A DNA stretch of 64,000 bases from an uncultured Bacilli bacterium (lineage in GTDB: Bacteria; Bacillota_I; Bacilli_A; RF39; UBA660). The notes under the pieces are model-generated. The model had not been told where the DNA came from. It did no database searches and saw only the letters and a program-made list of their open reading frames with translations. Positions 45,743-54,497 of the stretch are shown here, in pieces (the stretch's first letter is position 1; each line of letters opens with the position of its first letter). The DNA is taken from the NCBI GenBank assembly GCA_947626095.1, contig CANQQV010000003.1:82458-146457 (forward strand), read 5' to 3'. A program made the translations under genes and the position numbers.

Positions 45743-46948
45743 TTACTCTTTAACTTTGTCAAGTACACAAAAGCTTTCGATTCCGTGTGTGTAAGGGAAC
45801 ATATCTAAACCTTTAATTAATTTGATATTATAAAATTCCTTTAATATTCCTAAATCTCTAGCTAAAGTCATCGGATCACACGAAATATAAATTATTTTAT
45901 CCGGTTTAAATTCTCTTAACGTATTTATTGTCTCTTTATCTAATCCAGCTCTAGGTGGATCAACTATCACTGTATTAAGATGTTCTTTTATCTTCGGCAA
46001 ACACTTACTAGCTTCTCCTAACATATAATAAACGTTATCTCTTTTATTAATCTTTGCATTAGTTATAGCATTTAATACCGCATTACGAACTATTTCAATG
46101 CCAAAAGTTTTTTTCGCATTCTTTGAAGCATTAATCCCTAAAGTTCCGACTCCACAATATAAATCTAAAATAACTTCATTATCACCTATATATTCATTTA
46201 CTAAATTAAATAATTTGGCGCAAATATCTCTATTTATTTGAAAGAATGAATCATAAGAAACGGTAAATAATTGATGATTAATAAGTTCTATAAAAGATGA
46301 ATCACCATCAATAACTTTATCATTTACTATAATCCCTGCTATCTTATGCTTTGTTTTTAAATAAGCTATATCCGGTTCTATTTTATCTTTCGTTTTAATC
46401 CATAACAATAATTCATTATTATAGTTACTCCTAATTACTAACTCCCCATTATTAACATTTAAATATTTAATATCCTCTATAAAATCATTAATTGCTTCTT
46501 CAGCAATTGGACACTTATCAATCACCACAATCCTATGAGTTGCTTCCATATAATATCCGACTTTTTTCTTCTTTATCTTTAAAGTAACTTTATTACGATA
46601 ATTAAAATCTTTCGAAGCAACCATTTCTATCTCTTTATCAATCTTCGCATATTTATAAATAATACTTTTTAACTTATCTTCTTTAAATTTTAATGTATCT
46701 TCATACTTCATATGTAGTAAGTTACAACCACCACACAAATCATAATAAGGACAAATACTATCTACTCTCTTTGGACTTTTTTTAATATATTCCGTTACAA
46801 CCGCTTCATTATATTTTTTATATTCTTTAGTAATTTTAATATTAACTATTTCCTCTGGTAAAGCATTAACCACAAAAGTTATTTTATCATTAACATAGCA
46901 TATTCCTCGTCCAAAATTATCTAATTTAACTATTTCTAAATTATTCAT
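45743..46948 (-). CDS. rlmD: 23S rRNA (uracil-C5)-methyltransferase, RlmD/TrmA family
   Basis: SAM-dependent enzyme that methylates uracil C5 in 23S rRNA. Seen: N-terminal TRAM-like domain, Fe-S cluster cysteines in SICPYYDLCGGCN plus the CP of DKCPIAEE, SAM motif LDLYCGVGTLG, VIVDPPRAGLD, and the catalytic cysteine in YISCDPMTLARDL. The length of 401 is slightly short for the family (about 450). Ribosome site GAGGT. In Firmicutes a single RlmCD-type enzyme can modify two positions, so exact targets are open. Confidence 0.93.
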   Translation of the reverse strand: MNNLEIVKLDNFGRGICYVNDKITFVVNALPEEIVNIKITKEYKKYNEAVVTEYIKKSPKRVDSICPYYDLCGGCNLLHMKYEDTLKFKEDKLKSIIYKYAKIDKEIEMVASKDFNYRNKVTLKIKKKKVGYYMEATHRIVVIDKCPIAEEAINDFIEDIKYLNVNNGELVIRSNYNNELLLWIKTKDKIEPDIAYLKTKHKIAGIIVNDKVIDGDSSFIELINHQLFTVSYDSFFQINRDICAKLFNLVNEYIGDNEVILDLYCGVGTLGINASKNAKKTFGIEIVRNAVLNAITNAKINKRDNVYYMLGEASKCLPKIKEHLNTVIVDPPRAGLDKETINTLREFKPDKIIYISCDPMTLARDLGILKEFYNIKLIKGLDMFPYTHGIESFCVLDKVKE

Positions 46949-47047
46949 ATTAATACCTCATCTTAATTATACTAAATTATAAATTATAAAGATAATTATT
47001 TTCTTATATTTTAACAATTATTGGTAATAATATTACTGGTGAATTAT

Positions 47048-48421
47048 ATGCTATATGACAGAATAAAAAAAGAATTTCATAATTCTAGTGACTTAAAACA
47101 TAAAAAGATTAACGAAGTACATGTTATTTATTTAGAAAGTTTATGTAGTAGTAACAGTATTAACGATTTTATTTTAATGAATCTAACTATTGGTAAACCA
47201 TATGTCTTTTTAAAAGATATAATAAGTGGTCCAAATGTTATTTATTTAACTAATGAAAACCAAATTAGTGAATACTTACTTAACGGTTTTGCTCTAATAT
47301 ATGATAATAACGACATGCTTGTTTGTGAAGTAAAGGGTGACTTATATCGTAGTGTTAGCGTTCCTCTAGCTGAAACCTCCGTAAACGGTCCTAAAGATGC
47401 TTTTAACGAAAATATTATCGTTAATTTAGGTCTTATTAAACGAAGAATTAAATCCCCTAATCTTATTAACATTGATTATGATTTAGGACGAAAAACTAAG
47501 ACTAAAGTTTCTCTCTTATATATAAAAGATATTGCTAAAAATAAATTTGTTAAACTAATTAATGATCGTCTTAAAAAAATTGATATTGATGGTATTATCG
47601 ATATCGAAATACTATACACTATTTTAAGTAGTAAACACCCTCTACCCACTATCTTAAAAACTGAACGACCAGATAAAGTATGTAATGCTTTATTAGAAGG
47701 AAAAATTGTTTTAATCGCTGATAACTCATCCTATGCCTTAATCCTTCCAGCTTTCTTTGTTGATTTTATTAATCCGCAAGGTGATAACTATGTTAAAGCC
47801 ATTAATGCTAACTTCTTAAAAGCCTTAAGATTTTTATGTTTAATTATCACTATTACTCTCCCAGCTTTATATATTTCGATAATTAATTATAATTCTGAAT
47901 CAATACCTTTAAACCTTCTTATTTCCTTTCAAGCCGCCCGTAGTGGTGTTCCCTTTCCTTCAGCCTTCGAAGCTTTCTTTATGATAATTCTCTGTGCAAT
48001 CTTACGCGAAAGTGACATGCGTTTCCCTTCTAATTTTGGTAGTTCCATTTCTATCTTAGGTGCTTTAATTCTTGGTGAAGCAGCCGTTGCGGCTAACATC
48101 GCAAGTCCTATTATGATAATCATTATTGGTATTACTTTTATAACTGGCTTAGTCTTTAATAGCGGCGATATTATTGATGGCTTCCGTTATTATCGTTTCT
48201 TACTTCTATTTATGGCTACAATCTTAGGCTTATATGGCCTTGTACTAGGTCTATTCCTTGTTCTTCTTCACTTAACTAGTTTAAAAACTTTAGATGAACC
48301 ATATTTATATCCTATTGCTCCTTTTGATAAAACATACTTTTTTAAAACTGTTTTAAAAAATAATAAAGATTATAAACGTAGTAAAGTCCTATCTAATAAT
48401 ACAAACAAGGTGAAACTATGA
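47048..48421 (+). CDS. gerAA: Spore germination protein, GerA family subunit A
   Basis: Subunit of the germinant receptor in the spore inner membrane. The N-terminal cytoplasmic-side domain (about 1-250) is followed by four or five membrane helices; family motifs include FPSAFEAFFMIILCAILRES and LGALILGEAAVAANI, matching the GerA PxPxxxE...RES and GQAAVxAxxxS pattern. ATG 47048 follows CTGGTGA; the frame stays open 27 bases further without a site. First gene of the gerA operon, overlapping gerAC by four bases. Expression in the forespore is expected, but no clear sigma-G promoter is visible. Confidence 0.93.
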   Translation: MLYDRIKKEFHNSSDLKHKKINEVHVIYLESLCSSNSINDFILMNLTIGKPYVFLKDIISGPNVIYLTNENQISEYLLNGFALIYDNNDMLVCEVKGDLYRSVSVPLAETSVNGPKDAFNENIIVNLGLIKRRIKSPNLINIDYDLGRKTKTKVSLLYIKDIAKNKFVKLINDRLKKIDIDGIIDIEILYTILSSKHPLPTILKTERPDKVCNALLEGKIVLIADNSSYALILPAFFVDFINPQGDNYVKAINANFLKALRFLCLIITITLPALYISIINYNSESIPLNLLISFQAARSGVPFPSAFEAFFMIILCAILRESDMRFPSNFGSSISILGALILGEAAVAANIASPIMIIIIGITFITGLVFNSGDIIDGFRYYRFLLLFMATILGLYGLVLGLFLVLLHLTSLKTLDEPYLYPIAPFDKTYFFKTVLKNNKDYKRSKVLSNNTNKVKL

Positions 48422-49443
48422 AAAAAACAATTATTCTAATTATCATTCTATTAAGTCTTACTGGTTGTTATGATTATCAAGAATTAAACGATACTAGCAT
48501 TATCGATAGTATTGGTTTAGACTATCAAGATGATAAATACATCGTTAGTTTTGAAATAATAAAAAGTATTAAAAATGGGGATTCAGCTACTATCTCAACT
48601 GAAATAGTTAAAGCTGAAGATGAAATACTAGCTAATGCCATTAACAAAGCTATAATGAGTGCTAATAAAAAAGCTTCCTTAAAACATGTTAAATTACTAT
48701 TAATTAGTAAAGCTATGGCTCAAAAAGATATTAATCCCTTAATCGATTATGTTATTAGAGATGTTAATATCAGTACCAATCTATACACTTTAGTATGTGA
48801 TGATCCTGAAATTATCTTTAATACTAAAGTTGAGAATAATACTATTAGCCAAGTAATAATTGATACTATAACTTATAACGTTGAAGCTACATCTTTAGAC
48901 AATATTGATATTATCGCTAGTAATATAATTAATTCTAATGTTGATATTGCCCTACCTTATATAACTTTAGAAGATACTAATGTCATAGCTAATCAAATAG
49001 CTTATTTCCATGATAGTGCTTATGTCGGCCTTATTAACAATAAAATATATAACTTTCTCCTCCTAGATAGCAAAAACATTGAATTTAATAGTAATGAAAC
49101 AGTTTTAAATATTTATCAAAAAGATATTAAATACGATGTTAAAAAAGACGAAATAGATATCATTATTGATGGCCAAGCTAAAGTTAAAGAAATAAACCCC
49201 GGTTATAATTTAAAAGATAAAGAAGTCTATCCTAAAATTGAAAAAGCTATTAATAATGTTATTGAACAAGAATGTCAAGAATTCTTAGAAACAACTCTTA
49301 ATAACAATTCTGATTTATTAGGTTTAAAAGATAAATACTATAAACTATATAAAAGAAAAAAAGAAAATATAAAATATAATATTAAAGCTAATATTCAAAT
49401 AAACCGTAATGGAACAATATATGAGGTGCTAAATGATAAATAA
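48418..49443 (+). CDS. gerAC: Ger(x)C family spore germination lipoprotein
   Basis: Lipoprotein subunit of the germinant receptor. Signal with lipobox LTGC (C17), then CYDYQELND(T)...IDSIGLDY, the usual GerAC mature start. Residues 60-110 (AINKAIMSANKKASLKHVKLLLISK) and the C-terminal region with VKKDEIDIIIDGQAKVKE and IEKAINNVIEQE match the family domain. 341 residues, standard. Translationally coupled on both sides: it overlaps gerAA by four bases and gerAB by eleven. Confidence 0.93.
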   Translation: MKKTIILIIILLSLTGCYDYQELNDTSIIDSIGLDYQDDKYIVSFEIIKSIKNGDSATISTEIVKAEDEILANAINKAIMSANKKASLKHVKLLLISKAMAQKDINPLIDYVIRDVNISTNLYTLVCDDPEIIFNTKVENNTISQVIIDTITYNVEATSLDNIDIIASNIINSNVDIALPYITLEDTNVIANQIAYFHDSAYVGLINNKIYNFLLLDSKNIEFNSNETVLNIYQKDIKYDVKKDEIDIIIDGQAKVKEINPGYNLKDKEVYPKIEKAINNVIEQECQEFLETTLNNNSDLLGLKDKYYKLYKRKKENIKYNIKANIQINRNGTIYEVLNDK

Positions 49444-50392
49444 AAGACAATATATTATTTTAAGTTTCTTTTTAACGAGAGTTTTATTTGTTGGTGGTGG
49501 CTTTAGTATTCTCATAAATATTAGTAATAATAATACTTTAATATGTTGTTTCTTAGGTATGTTACTAGGTTATTTTTTACTATATTTATTTTATAAAAAA
49601 GGTTCCCTTAATAAATATCTAATTATTATAATCTGTCTTATTACTCTTTTACTAAATACCTTAGCTGATACTACTTTAACTAGTACCTACTTACTATATA
49701 ACACCCCAACTCTTTTTGTTCTATTATTCTTTGTATTAGTTTTACTCTATGGTAGTAAAAAAGAATATAGTGTTATTGGTCGAGTTAGTGAAATATGTAT
49801 TCCTACGTCAATATTTGTCTTCTTAATCGCTCCTATTTCCTTATTTTCTTTAATTAAACTTAACAATATGTTACCCCTATTTAATACTTCATTTTGGTCT
49901 TTTACCAAGGGTATCTTAATCTTTACAGGTACTTCTCTTCTTCCTAATTTACTTCTTCTTAATTATAAAGAAAATTTAAAATTTAAAGATATATCATTAG
50001 GTTATATCCTAGGTTGTCTTACCTTAATCCTTGTCTCATTTTTTATTATAAGTATCTATGGTAGTTCTTTTGCTAGTATTGTTCGTTTTCCAGAATACTT
50101 AATTTTAAAAAAGATTGAATTCTTAGGCTACATAAGTCATATCGAAAATATTTTAGTTATGGAATGGATTATTAATTTAATTATTAGTGGTTTATTCACC
50201 ATTAAAGTCTTAAAAGACAATCTTCATAATTTATATCTTTTTGCTACTACTATTTTATTTCTTATTTTAATTAATGAATTTTTCTTAAATAAAAGTTATG
50301 TTAATATTCTCCTCGTTAAAAATAATATTTCTTATATTTTTCTCCTTGTAATATTTTTAAGTTTAATCATTAAAAAAAGTAAAAAGGCTTAA
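49433..50392 (+). CDS. gerAB: Endospore germination permease GerAB
   Basis: APC-like permease subunit that binds the germinant. Ten hydrophobic segments over 319 residues, slightly shorter than the usual 365. The gene begins with GAGGTG within the gerAC coding region. The order A-C-B differs from the common A-B-C arrangement. Receptor specificity cannot be read from sequence. Confidence 0.88.
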   Translation: MINKRQYIILSFFLTRVLFVGGGFSILINISNNNTLICCFLGMLLGYFLLYLFYKKGSLNKYLIIIICLITLLLNTLADTTLTSTYLLYNTPTLFVLLFFVLVLLYGSKKEYSVIGRVSEICIPTSIFVFLIAPISLFSLIKLNNMLPLFNTSFWSFTKGILIFTGTSLLPNLLLLNYKENLKFKDISLGYILGCLTLILVSFFIISIYGSSFASIVRFPEYLILKKIEFLGYISHIENILVMEWIINLIISGLFTIKVLKDNLHNLYLFATTILFLILINEFFLNKSYVNILLVKNNISYIFLLVIFLSLIIKKSKKA

Positions 50393-50409
50393 CCTTTTTA
50401 CTTTTTTTT
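50372..50409. terminator. Bidirectional terminator between gerAB and the GNAT gene
   Basis: 15-bp stem AAAAAAGTAAAAAGG / complement with a five-base loop; both genes end within or beside it. Confidence 0.85.
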
Positions 50410-50856
50410 CATCCATTTAAATATTCTTTTAGGGCCATAATCCGTATCTATTGTTTCTAAATATTTAAAATCAAACTTTTCATAATAATTAACATGTTTT
50501 GAATGTAGATATAAATCGTTATAGCCCATCTTACAAGCTTCTTCTTTAGCTGATTCTATTAATAATTTACTATAACCATTACCACGATATTCTTCTTTAA
50601 TAAAGACATTAGCTAAAAAAGGTTTATATTCTTTTTTAGAAATATTATCATGTTCATTTAATTCATAAGCCCCAATTACTTTATCTTTATCTTTTAAAAC
50701 ATAAAGCTTAGGTAATTCACTTTTAAATAAAATACTTTGATATTCATTAGTTAATTGATCCAAAGTTTTATTTTTCTTTTGACCCCACCAATTATAAAAG
50801 ATCAACATTACTTCTTTAAAATCATCATTAAAACTTTTTAATTCAATTATTTCCAT
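50398..50856 (-). CDS. GNAT family N-acetyltransferase
   Basis: Acetyl-CoA-dependent acetyltransferase of 152 residues. Motif A is seen as LANVFIKEEYRGNGYSKLLIES (the RGNGYS loop binds the pyrophosphate of CoA), followed by the CKMGYNDLYLHSKHVNYYEKFDF motif B with the typical YEKxGF ending. Substrate unknown. It begins two bases from the end of the upstream membrane gene, so they share a transcript. Confidence 0.9.
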   Translation of the reverse strand: MEIIELKSFNDDFKEVMLIFYNWWGQKKNKTLDQLTNEYQSILFKSELPKLYVLKDKDKVIGAYELNEHDNISKKEYKPFLANVFIKEEYRGNGYSKLLIESAKEEACKMGYNDLYLHSKHVNYYEKFDFKYLETIDTDYGPKRIFKWMKKK

Positions 50857-50857
50857 C

Positions 50858-52276
50858 TTAACCTTTAAAAGTCTTTGAACTATTTGTATCTCCTTCTATT
50901 TCATAAACACTCATTGGAATCGGATTTTCCGCTGGAATATTATGTAATCTAATCAAATAGCCATAATTATTTTTTAAACCCATTTTGTCTAACTGTTCTA
51001 ATGTTCTATCAATAGCTGGTTGATATGTATCTTCTGTTCCAAAATTAGGTGAAGTAATCAAAATAATATATTTAAATTTATACTCATTAACAAAATCAGT
51101 ATCATTCATTGTTAAATATTTAGATAAATCCATTTTAGAACTACTATTAAATTGATTTTTAGCATCAACTTCTTTAGCATAATTTTCATAATAATCTTTA
51201 TTATCCATACAGTCGCCAATAAATGTACAATTTTCTTCAGGATATAAATATAAAATAACATTAGTAGCTGATAAAGTTTGTTTTAAAGCTTCTGTAACCT
51301 TTTCTTTAAAATTGCGTAGCATTAAAACATCCATATAATCATCTTTAACAATATATTGTGTTCTACTTTCATCATAAGTAATACTTTCAACAATAACACG
51401 ATCGTTTTCTACTTCGGAAGCTCTACTATGTAAATTACTTTCATCAATTCCTCTATTTTTTAAAACATTAGCATCATAACAAAGTCTTTGATTTTTTCGA
51501 CGATTTTGTTGATCAGTACCAGCACGAATTGACTGCATATCACATACAAATTCCACATTATAACGATTATTCAATGTTTTTAAAATATACTCATCTTCTG
51601 TTTCAGCTTTTACAACAGCCTTTTTTTGAAAAACAAGACGATACATATCTTCAGGATTTTTATGATAAAAATAATATGGCACTCCTACTAACGCCACTAG
51701 AAAAATAACCATTACTAAAGTTTGCAACGCTTTCAGATTCTTTCGATCAGCTACTACTTTTGTAAACATTGTCGTTAAAATAAAACCAACAAAGGCTATT
51801 ACGGCACTAGCAACAGCATAATAGCTCCATAAATCAACTTGCTTAGCATCAATTGCCGATATCAAAAATGATATAACAGCAACTCCCATTCCCCCAATAA
51901 TTAAAGCTAATGATTGAAGGCTTTCTTTTTTATCCTTAATCGCCCAAATAATAGCCATTACAATAATATAAACAGGAACAACTAAAATTAACTTTTCATT
52001 ATACTTTAAATAAGCACTAATTAAGAAGAAAATAATAACAGCATTCAAAAGGACTAAGAAAATCAATTTTCCAAAAAGGTTTTTAGCCTCTTTAACTTCG
52101 GCATCTTGTTTGTTTTGTTCTAACTCTGCCCTAGCTTTATCCTCTTTTTCTTTAGCAATTTTATCATAGTATTCTTGTGGAATTTCAATTAATGGCTTAT
52201 TATTAACCGGCTCATTATTAACATTGTTGTTATTTAAATTAGGAAATTCAAAATTATTATTCTCATTATTTGGCAT
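50858..52276 (-). CDS. Polytopic membrane protein of unknown function
   Basis: A 65-residue Asn/Glu-rich cytoplasmic head with a charged helix, five or six membrane helices (about 68-215), and a 255-residue outer domain containing three or four cysteines (CTFIGDCMDN, possibly a disulfide) and a YKFKYIILITSPNFGTEDTY segment. The N-terminal head resembles those of other envelope proteins here. I cannot name a family. Confidence 0.65.
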   Translation of the reverse strand: MPNNENNNFEFPNLNNNNVNNEPVNNKPLIEIPQEYYDKIAKEKEDKARAELEQNKQDAEVKEAKNLFGKLIFLVLLNAVIIFFLISAYLKYNEKLILVVPVYIIVMAIIWAIKDKKESLQSLALIIGGMGVAVISFLISAIDAKQVDLWSYYAVASAVIAFVGFILTTMFTKVVADRKNLKALQTLVMVIFLVALVGVPYYFYHKNPEDMYRLVFQKKAVVKAETEDEYILKTLNNRYNVEFVCDMQSIRAGTDQQNRRKNQRLCYDANVLKNRGIDESNLHSRASEVENDRVIVESITYDESRTQYIVKDDYMDVLMLRNFKEKVTEALKQTLSATNVILYLYPEENCTFIGDCMDNKDYYENYAKEVDAKNQFNSSSKMDLSKYLTMNDTDFVNEYKFKYIILITSPNFGTEDTYQPAIDRTLEQLDKMGLKNNYGYLIRLHNIPAENPIPMSVYEIEGDTNSSKTFKG

Positions 52277-52294
52277 TTAAATCACCCTATCTTT

Positions 52295-53518
52295 TTATCT
52301 TAACCATTTATATTTACGATACAAATAAATCGTTATCATACCAATAACAACAAATCCCCCCAAAACTATAGTAATTATATCTAAGGTCTCAGGATTCACT
52401 ACTGTATTAGTATACTCTACTATAATATTAACATCATAATCAGGCATTGTAAACGTTCTATTTGTTGTATCTATCACATTACCTTTACTATCTTTAACTA
52501 TTATTTTATCTACTTTATACCCAGAATTTGGCTTAATATTTAATTCTACATCTTCATTAGGTAAAGCACTTTCTTTAACTATAACACTACCATATTGCTC
52601 ATCTAAAACATTAATATAGCATTTATATTTATATATTCTAACTTTCTTATCTTGAACTAAAAGTAAATTATCTTTAATTCGATAAAACTTATTTATCCCT
52701 ATTCCTTTATCTATTGCTATCTTATCTATATAATCACCATTTAAATCATATAGATACATTCCATCATTGGCTAAAGCGACAATCTTATTATTTACTATTT
52801 CCCCATCAGTAAATTCTTCTACTCCATTTTGGCCAATTTCTTTTATTAACTTACCATTAGCATCAAAAAAACTTATTAACGAACTCTTTGTATTATCACT
52901 ATTTAATTTATATCCAACTAAAACATTTCTTTCTTCTGTATAACTAGATTTCAAATAATAATGATTTTCTAATCCCGTTTGATGAATCAAGTAATAATCA
53001 CTCTTAAAAATATCTTTTAGTTTATCACTATCATATGAGCTAAAACTATTTTCTTCTATCTTTAACTCTTCATCTATTTCATAGATATTTGTTCCATTTA
53101 AATTACCATCTACTAAATCCAATAAATAGACCTTACCATGATTTATATATACACTAAAATCAGTTAATGAAGATCCGCTAAATTCTTTTGTCTCCAAAAC
53201 ATGTAAATAACTATCTAAATAATATACTTTTAAAGTCATATTATCTAAACCTATTAATAAATATTGTTTATTATAAGCAATAATCTTCATATGAGATAAA
53301 TCACTAAATTCTTTTTCCGCAATTAATTTATCTCCTGAATACGAATAAACTATTTTATTACTAACAACAAAATAATTATTATTATCATTATACAAATAAT
53401 CTATTTGATACGAAGTATCCTTAACACTATTAAAAGTTAACGTTTTATCCGCCGCTTTAACAATTAAACAAGTAAAGAACATAATAATTATGAAAAAGAT
53501 ATAACTTAGTTTTTTCAT
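52295..53518 (-). CDS. Surface protein with InlB-B/Flg_new-type repeat and NPxT sorting tail
   Basis: A signal peptide (cut after VKA near residue 22) is followed by about 280 residues of repeated strand motifs, with WD/propeller-like phrases such as VALANDGMYLYDLNG and LLIGLDNMTLKVYYLD, suggesting a beta-propeller. Residues 300-370 form one Flg_new_2/InlB-B repeat (SVIVKESALPNEDVELNI, GYKVDKIIV, FTMPDYDVNI). The final 33 residues start NPETLD (375), then a hydrophobic helix and YRKYKWLR. That tail has the same length and layout as the one at 44.4 kb. Predicted sortase substrate. Confidence 0.75.
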   Translation of the reverse strand: MKKLSYIFFIIIMFFTCLIVKAADKTLTFNSVKDTSYQIDYLYNDNNNYFVVSNKIVYSYSGDKLIAEKEFSDLSHMKIIAYNKQYLLIGLDNMTLKVYYLDSYLHVLETKEFSGSSLTDFSVYINHGKVYLLDLVDGNLNGTNIYEIDEELKIEENSFSSYDSDKLKDIFKSDYYLIHQTGLENHYYLKSSYTEERNVLVGYKLNSDNTKSSLISFFDANGKLIKEIGQNGVEEFTDGEIVNNKIVALANDGMYLYDLNGDYIDKIAIDKGIGINKFYRIKDNLLLVQDKKVRIYKYKCYINVLDEQYGSVIVKESALPNEDVELNIKPNSGYKVDKIIVKDSKGNVIDTTNRTFTMPDYDVNIIVEYTNTVVNPETLDIITIVLGGFVVIGMITIYLYRKYKWLR

Positions 53519-53563
53519 TTTATCATCTTCCTTCTACTATATATTATAAAATATTTTACGTCA

Positions 53564-53587
53564 GAAAAAAAGAGAAATATCTTCTCT
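53564..53587 (-). terminator. Intrinsic terminator of the DUF2752 gene
   Basis: AGAGAA / TTCTCT stem followed by seven T on the minus strand. Confidence 0.7.
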
Positions 53588-53589
53588 AA

Positions 53590-53976
53590 TTAATCAATTG
53601 GTCTTAAAAAATCAAAATAAGGTATATTTCTTAAAATCATAAACACAAATAATAATACACCCACAAATACTACTGCTTTTACTGACGGGCTTATTATTTT
53701 ACCATTCTTAATATACACAATTATGGCATAAATAAGATAAAAGAATAAAACAAAAGATAAAATAAAGAATATCTGGTTATACTTAAAAGCCTTAACAAAT
53801 TGACCTTTTAATAATGCTTTTACCATTCTCGTAACACCACAACCTGCACAATATATCTTAAAAAAATGACGATAAAAACATTCATAGCCGATGACATCTA
53901 AAAACATTACAGATATTGCTAAAAAAGAAGTTATAATAAGCCCCGTTATTATAACTTTTAAAATTCTTTTTTTCAT
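53590..53976 (-). CDS. DUF2752 membrane protein
   Basis: 128 residues with three membrane helices and the DUF2752 signature YCAGCGVTRMVKALLKGQFVKA-type sequence (CxGCGxTR followed by a helix ending FKYN). Function unknown; the family is often next to TM2 or DUF4190 zinc-ribbon genes, as here. ATG 53976 taken; a TTG one codon earlier is possible. No clear ribosome site: it likely depends on coupling to the gene ending nine bases upstream. Confidence 0.85.
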   Translation of the reverse strand: MKKRILKVIITGLIITSFLAISVMFLDVIGYECFYRHFFKIYCAGCGVTRMVKALLKGQFVKAFKYNQIFFILSFVLFFYLIYAIIVYIKNGKIISPSVKAVVFVGVLLFVFMILRNIPYFDFLRPID

Positions 53977-53985
53977 CAATTAATA

Positions 53986-54405
53986 TTAAACGAAAGCAGC
54001 AAATACATATATAGCTATATATAATACAGAAACAACAAGCATTATACCACTTACTACTATACCAGCTATAGCTAAACCTTTGCCATCTTCCCCTTTATTA
54101 CTTGCATCTTTTAAACCAATTATTGAAAAAATAAGACCAGGAATAGCTAAAACAAGACCAGCGCAACATAAAAATATTGAAAGTATAGATAGAACAAAAC
54201 CAGTTATCGCAAAACCATTAGTCTTTTTTCCAGTAACAGCGACATTTTGATAAACCGGTTGATTTACTTGCCCAGGAATATTTTGCACTGTTTGGTTATT
54301 CTGTACTGGTTGTGCTGGTGCATCTTGTATAGGACTACCACATTTTTCGCAATACAAAGTTCCCTCTGCTACTTCATTTCCACAATATTGACAAAACTTC
54401 GCCAC
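53986..54405 (-). CDS. Zinc-ribbon DUF4190-type membrane protein
   Basis: 139 residues: zinc ribbon (CQYCGNEVAEGTLYCEKCG, residues 4-22), Gln/Pro/Val-rich linker, and two membrane helices of DUF4190 type (FAITGFVLSILSIFLCC, then GKGLAIAGIVVSGI). It starts at GTG with a poor ribosome site. Operon partner of the DUF2752 gene. Confidence 0.85.
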   Translation of the reverse strand: MAKFCQYCGNEVAEGTLYCEKCGSPIQDAPAQPVQNNQTVQNIPGQVNQPVYQNVAVTGKKTNGFAITGFVLSILSIFLCCAGLVLAIPGLIFSIIGLKDASNKGEDGKGLAIAGIVVSGIMLVVSVLYIAIYVFAAFV

Positions 54406-54464
54406 TTTACATCTCTCATTTCCTTATAATATAAATAATTATATCATGATTAAAAAGAACTTGT

Positions 54465-54497
54465 AAACAAAAAGAAAGATAAATAAATTATCTTTCT
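54465..54497 (-). terminator. Intrinsic terminator containing the ileS stop
   Basis: AGAAAGATAA / TTATCTTTCT perfect 10-bp stem; the stop codon of ileS is inside the stem. Confidence 0.75.
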
